From CAYUQT01 sp964446835 (GTDB lineage: Bacteria > Planctomycetota > Phycisphaerae > UBA1845 > JAFGLZ01), in the NCBI GenBank assembly GCA_964446835.1, contig CAYUQT010000002.1:1-64000 (forward strand): 64,000 nucleotides of DNA, read 5' to 3'. Below, piece after piece: positions 60,471 through 64,000 of the stretch. Below the pieces are notes generated by a model, which ran no database searches, was not told where the DNA came from, and saw only the letters and a program-made list of their open reading frames with translations. The position numbers were made by a program, and so were the translations under genes. Each line of letters opens with the position of its first letter. Positions within the stretch are counted from its first letter, which is position 1.

Positions 60471-61919
60471 CTACGACAGACGACGCAGAACAATCCCGGC
60501 ACCCAACGCCAGGAAGACGGCTGCGATAAACGGCGGCAAGCCGCTGCCGCACTTGAATGCCGCCTCGACGACATAGCTCTTGTCCATTGCCAAATAGAGC
60601 GTGGCGTTCGAGTCCGTCACGGAAAATGCGGAGTCCGGATACTTGTTCGGGTCTTCCCAGATCGTCCAGGCGTCGAAAGCCTTGCCGCTGATCGGCGTCG
60701 CCTGCATCACGATGCGAGTGCCGTCCGTGTAGCGATACAGCCGCTCCTCCGCCGTGTTGGGATCGTTCGGATCGAGAACCCTCGGATGCACCTCCACCGA
60801 ACCGTACTGCGGCTTCACAACGTTCAGCTTCAGACTGCGCGGGATACCGTTCCACACTGCCACGCGACCCTCGACGTCGTCGTAGACCGTATCGGCCGGG
60901 AAGCCCGCACCCCAGAACTGAATGTTGCCTGTCCAGGCCATCAGAACACTCCGGCCCGCCGTGCAAGGGGCGTAGAGCCGGTTGGGGTCACCACCGGACC
61001 AATAGGGTTGGCTTAGCTCATAGGACAGATTCCACGTGCCGTCCCAGTCGTACTTGTCGCCCGTCCAGAACGCACTCCTGAGCCACTTGCCATGAGGGGT
61101 CCCCGGCGGGTAGTTGGGGTCAATCTCGAACTGAAGGATCAGCCAGTACCCATCCCGTTCCATCTTGTCGAAGTCATAGCCTAGCCATTTGGTCGTGTCC
61201 ATGCTTCGGATACGGTAGGGGTTGCCACCGAACGATTCCGGCGGAGTCAGCTTCATGGTGTCATTGGGATCAGAGTAGTTCGGGTCGACGACCCCGTCCG
61301 GACGGCGACCGTTCGGGTCCATCCACAGTCGCTGGATATTCAGAGCGATGTCGCTCTCACCCGGCGGTGGAACCTGCGTCACATTCAGGTTGAAATGCTG
61401 GTTGTAGTGGTTCTCAAGCTCCCAGCAATACGGTTGTCCCGGCTTCACATACGCACAGTTGTGGAAAGGCGCACTGACCAGCAACGACGTCCACGTATCC
61501 ACATCACCGTGCATGACGATCGACGCCTGGCCACGGTCCAGGTTCGGGTCATTGGGATTGCTGACGTACCCGGGGTAGTAAACCTTGCACACGATGTAGT
61601 GCGAAGTCGAGTCGTCCCACCATGTCGCGCTCGTGCACGGATCGTAGTTCAGATCGTCCACCGCCAAGGCGCCAATCGCGAAGACAGGGAAGTACGGATT
61701 GATGTCGGCCACCAGACGAACGGCACCGTTTACCACGGTCGCCGAGTGCCCCGCCCCGTACAGCGGATACCACCACCACTGCGGGTTGTCGATCTGCCAG
61801 GTCGAATGGGAATACGACCCGTCGCTGAAATCATCATAGAAATCAGCGTACGACACCGCCGGGGCGACAGCCAACGCCGCCAGCCCAAGCACAACGCACA
61901 GCACGCAACTCTTGTTCAT
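60471..61919 (-). CDS. Surface protein with Cys-type C-terminal anchor, copy 2
   Basis: The 482-residue product is a close paralogue of copy 1, with the same order of parts: signal peptide (here VVLGLAALAVAPAVSYA), Trp-rich beta body, InlB-like repeat and FKCGSG tail with hydrophobic helix and LRRLS. Differences are scattered and mostly conservative in the body; the signal peptide is different. AAGGAG six bases before the ATG fixes the start. The leader is about 114 bases. Shared promoter type and terminator type suggest co-regulation with copy 1, from separate transcripts. Confidence 0.75.
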   Translation of the reverse strand: MNKSCVLCVVLGLAALAVAPAVSYADFYDDFSDGSYSHSTWQIDNPQWWWYPLYGAGHSATVVNGAVRLVADINPYFPVFAIGALAVDDLNYDPCTSATWWDDSTSHYIVCKVYYPGYVSNPNDPNLDRGQASIVMHGDVDTWTSLLVSAPFHNCAYVKPGQPYCWELENHYNQHFNLNVTQVPPPGESDIALNIQRLWMDPNGRRPDGVVDPNYSDPNDTMKLTPPESFGGNPYRIRSMDTTKWLGYDFDKMERDGYWLILQFEIDPNYPPGTPHGKWLRSAFWTGDKYDWDGTWNLSYELSQPYWSGGDPNRLYAPCTAGRSVLMAWTGNIQFWGAGFPADTVYDDVEGRVAVWNGIPRSLKLNVVKPQYGSVEVHPRVLDPNDPNTAEERLYRYTDGTRIVMQATPISGKAFDAWTIWEDPNKYPDSAFSVTDSNATLYLAMDKSYVVEAAFKCGSGLPPFIAAVFLALGAGIVLRRLS

Positions 61920-62039
61920 TGCCTTCTCCTTTCGCTCCCTGGATTGAACGTGTACTACCACACATGGAAATGACTGGGAGAAGATCGCGTCGAGATGTAG
62001 CAGCACTTTTCCCCACACGGCTCTCCCCACACAACACTT

Positions 62040-62068
62040 ACTATAGTCCTGACAGACGGCTGCTACAA
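62040..62068 (-). promoter_or_regulatory. Promoter of copy 2
   Basis: On the minus strand TTGTAG is followed after 17 bases by TATAGT, matching the promoter of copy 1 in sequence, spacing and distance to the gene. Confidence 0.55.
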
Positions 62069-62129
62069 GCGGAATTCTCGAAAAAGGAATTTCATGTGGG
62101 GAAATCGCTGCTTCAGCCTGATAACTCCG

Positions 62130-62840
62130 TCAAAGATGCGACCGCATGCCCCGTCTCGCCCACCTGTCATGTCGACGCGATGCGGCGAGAAGGAATGGCA
62201 GCCCAACCAGAAGCATCGAGCCGGGCTCCGGCAAGTGTTCGATCGACACATTGATGTTATCCAGCCCCCAATTCTCGTCGTTGAACGGCTCAAGCCCGAC
62301 CGCTCCGAAGGCAACCGTCAGGGCACCGCCGTCGTGCGGGAAGTCCGCCTCAAAGCGATAGACCGCGTCCAACTCATTGGCGTATCCCAGGCTGCCATGT
62401 TCCACCGCCCCCGTCCACCGATCATTCGACCCCAGTCCAAACGGGCCTGGATAGGACTGCCGATGACCCTCCATGTTCGAGAAGGTGGTCACCATCGAGT
62501 TCAAACCAGCGGGGGTCTCAACCGTGAAATAGAACAGATCCGGTCCTTGAGTGACCGTGTTCCCATTCCACGACCCGATAACGTAGACGTCAAAGCTCAC
62601 CCTGACATGGGTAGCCTTGTCTGGAAGACCCACGGCAAGGGTTACGTTCCCGTTGGAGAATCCATAGGTCGAGTCTTGGCCCAGAAAATGCCTCCCCGAC
62701 GGTGTCGTCGCGATGTCGGGAAGCGACCATTCGCTACCGACAGAAGACTCGAAATCGTTGCTGTAGAGGATGACCGAGCCGAACGCCATGGGGCCATTCG
62801 AAATCGCTAGACACAGACCGAAAACCTTGAACCCCTTCAT
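62130..62840 (-). CDS. PEP-CTERM sorted protein
   Basis: The 236-residue protein has a signal peptide (KVFGLCLAISNGPMAFG) and a lectin-like beta body ('ILYSNDFESS', 'LGQDSTYGFSNGNVTL', 'WGLDNINVSIEH'). The tail LPEPGS is followed by a hydrophobic helix (MLLVGLPFLLAA) and SRRHDRWARR, a standard PEP-CTERM signal. The body recalls concanavalin-like domains, so sugar binding is possible. AGGAGG eight bases before the ATG fixes the start. It is likely cut and anchored by an exosortase encoded elsewhere. Confidence 0.85.
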   Translation of the reverse strand: MKGFKVFGLCLAISNGPMAFGSVILYSNDFESSVGSEWSLPDIATTPSGRHFLGQDSTYGFSNGNVTLAVGLPDKATHVRVSFDVYVIGSWNGNTVTQGPDLFYFTVETPAGLNSMVTTFSNMEGHRQSYPGPFGLGSNDRWTGAVEHGSLGYANELDAVYRFEADFPHDGGALTVAFGAVGLEPFNDENWGLDNINVSIEHLPEPGSMLLVGLPFLLAASRRHDRWARRGMRSHL

Positions 62841-63257
62841 ACTGGAGTCCTCCTGTTGATGACAACACTATGTCCTGGCTAGAAAGCCCTTCAGCACCGT
62901 TCTCTGACCGCACGTACGGCGTCTTTATTGGGCCATAAATGGATAGGCCAGGAAACCCGCACAATTCAATGACCAAACGGAATTGACCCACAACTATGGA
63001 AGTGTATTCACCAGAATATAGTATCATAATGCCAACACGATCTAGTGACAACAATTCTTAGGATCGGCATGTTTGGACGTGTGCTCGGCGCCTTCGCAAG
63101 CCCCATGGGGTCCCATAACATACACTCAGAGGGAGCCTGCCCAATCGATGACTTCTCGACTCGTGAAGGAAACGCCTGTGTGTTGTGAGAGGATGACCGC
63201 GGCTGAGCCCAACGTCCTGCCGATCAGGACCACTGAGGGGGCCCCTGTTTCAGAAGG
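62841..63257. other. Long leader and spacer before the PEP-CTERM gene
   Basis: No gene is supported. The left part would be a leader of about 175 bases for the PEP-CTERM gene, starting at the promoter at 63023. The right part to the symporter stop shows nothing I recognise. Confidence 0.45.
63023..63051 (-). promoter_or_regulatory. Sigma70-like promoter for the PEP-CTERM gene
   Basis: On the minus strand TTGTCA (five of six) and TATGAT (five of six) are 17 bases apart, in a locally AT-rich patch. It is the closest match to consensus spacing and sequence among the promoters found here. Confidence 0.55.
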
Positions 63258-64000
63258 TCAACCGAAGTAGACGTAGATCCCTGCAAACCCTAGTGCCAGG
63301 AGCAACCACCAGTAGCCCAGATTCGCATACCAGCGCTGGCTCTCACCGCTCGGCAGCCCAAGCATCGACCGATCCCACATGTTCGGCACCGGGCGATAGG
63401 CTCGAACCGCAAAACCGGCGATACTCATGAGCACAACCGCCAGGACTCCCACGGCCACCAACGTGGGCCGCACGGCCGACAGCACCATGATGGCAGCCGA
63501 CGGAACGGACGCCATTGCAGCGCCCACCCCCCAGCTCCGATTGTCCGTGAAACAGATGAGCAGGACCACGGACACCAGCATGATTCCACCAGCAAACACC
63601 AGAGAGTTCTCGATATTCGAGGGTAGGAAGTGGGTTCCCGAGTCGGCCAGGAACGCCTTGGCGAATGTCAGCGGCACGGTCAGGATCGACAGCCAGAGAC
63701 AGACAACCGCCCCGCGTTGCGTCGCCCCCTTCCACAACGCCCCGCCGAGAAAGACCACCACTGCCGGAGCGGCCATGGGCGCCCAGATGTCCTGGCAGTA
63801 TCTGAACAGGTTCTGCCACTTCATCACTGCGGGAGCAAACAGAGCACCGATGAGCAGCGCCAGCCCCCCGGCCCACTGCCCGAAACGCACGAGCTTCGTC
63901 TCGGACCAGTCCCTACCCTTCCATCGCTGACAGATGTCGAGTGTCACCATGGTGGCCGTCGAATTCACCAGGCCTGAAACGGTGGACATGATCGCTCCGA
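63258..64000 (-). CDS. SSS-family sodium/solute symporter, C-terminal part (partial)
   Basis: The frame continues past the right edge, so the N-terminus is missing. The visible 247 residues begin with GAIMSTVSGLVNSTATM, the conserved SSS segment near helices 8-9. About six more transmembrane helices follow, ending with a short C-terminus. Such symporters use sodium to import sugars, amino acids or carboxylates. The segment 'DICQRWKGRDWSE' after the conserved motif is typical of planctomycete sugar symporters. The inner ATG at 63989 is not a start because the motif extends upstream of it. Confidence 0.85.
   Translation of the reverse strand, partial: GAIMSTVSGLVNSTATMVTLDICQRWKGRDWSETKLVRFGQWAGGLALLIGALFAPAVMKWQNLFRYCQDIWAPMAAPAVVVFLGGALWKGATQRGAVVCLWLSILTVPLTFAKAFLADSGTHFLPSNIENSLVFAGGIMLVSVVLLICFTDNRSWGVGAAMASVPSAAIMVLSAVRPTLVAVGVLAVVLMSIAGFAVRAYRPVPNMWDRSMLGLPSGESQRWYANLGYWWLLLALGFAGIYVYFG

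Noticed and set aside
63987..63989. ATG at 63989 as the start of the symporter
   Set aside because: The conserved GAIMSTVSG segment continues upstream of it to the window edge, so the gene is truncated by the window.

Overview
The window looks like a chromosomal stretch from a member of the Planctomycetota, most likely a Phycisphaerae/Sedimentisphaerales-type anaerobe. Taxonomy is inferred from gene content only: PEP-CTERM proteins, many secreted glycoside-hydrolase-like enzymes, DUF4091, GH172 and UroD-like proteins, a C25 peptidase and short single-strand gene runs at high GC. A 100-N run at 20795-20894 shows that this is a draft assembly. No rRNA, tRNA, CRISPR array, transposase or phage gene was seen.

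Layout. 0.3-8 kb: a secreted DUF4091/GH123-like enzyme, a ferritin-like protein, two lipoproteins (one with a PAP2 phosphatase domain) and a TPR protein. 8-12.7 kb, plus strand: GT2 glycosyltransferase, a remote BshC-like protein, a radical SAM protein and a multi-pass membrane protein. 12.7-20.4 kb, minus strand: PIG-L deacetylase, a large clan-A glycosidase-like protein, a UroD-like protein, a 71-residue coupled small protein, a DegT aminotransferase and a cobalamin-type radical SAM protein. 20.4-21.9 kb: a 207-bp tandem repeat broken by the gap, then non-coding DNA. 21.9-31 kb: PEP-CTERM protein, GT39-type membrane protein, secreted beta-propellers, a YhcH-family protein and a gingipain-like C25 peptidase. 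31-36.8 kb, minus strand: NtrC-type regulator, polyprenyl diphosphate synthase, GH172 protein and MFS transporter. 37.3-42.4 kb, plus strand: tyrosine phosphatase-like protein, a structured-RNA candidate, coaE, rho, an exported protein and pcm. 42.5-50 kb: UxaA-type dehydratase plus ROK kinase, an SDR epimerase, a ceramidase-like protein, a PEGA lipoprotein with a phosphodiesterase, and a second UroD-like protein. 50.2-50.4 kb: an isolated 34-residue membrane microprotein gene. 50.7-58.5 kb: three more large secreted glycosidase-like proteins. 58.5-62.1 kb: a tandem pair of nearly identical surface proteins. The right edge has a PEP-CTERM protein and a truncated SSS-family symporter.

How it fits together. 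The dominant theme is extracellular glycan breakdown: exported GH123-, GH39-, GH42- and GH172-like enzymes and propeller proteins, sugar import (MFS, SSS), and intracellular sugar handling (ROK, UxaA, SDR, YhcH). At least two kinds of C-terminal anchoring tail occur: PEP-CTERM, and a Cys-Gly-Ser-Gly tail followed by a hydrophobic helix and Arg-Arg. Core housekeeping genes (coaE, rho, pcm) sit in the middle.

The least explained parts are the 8-20 kb enzyme clusters, the 207-bp repeat, the structured region before coaE, the two small genes and the mosaic duplication at 58.5-62 kb.
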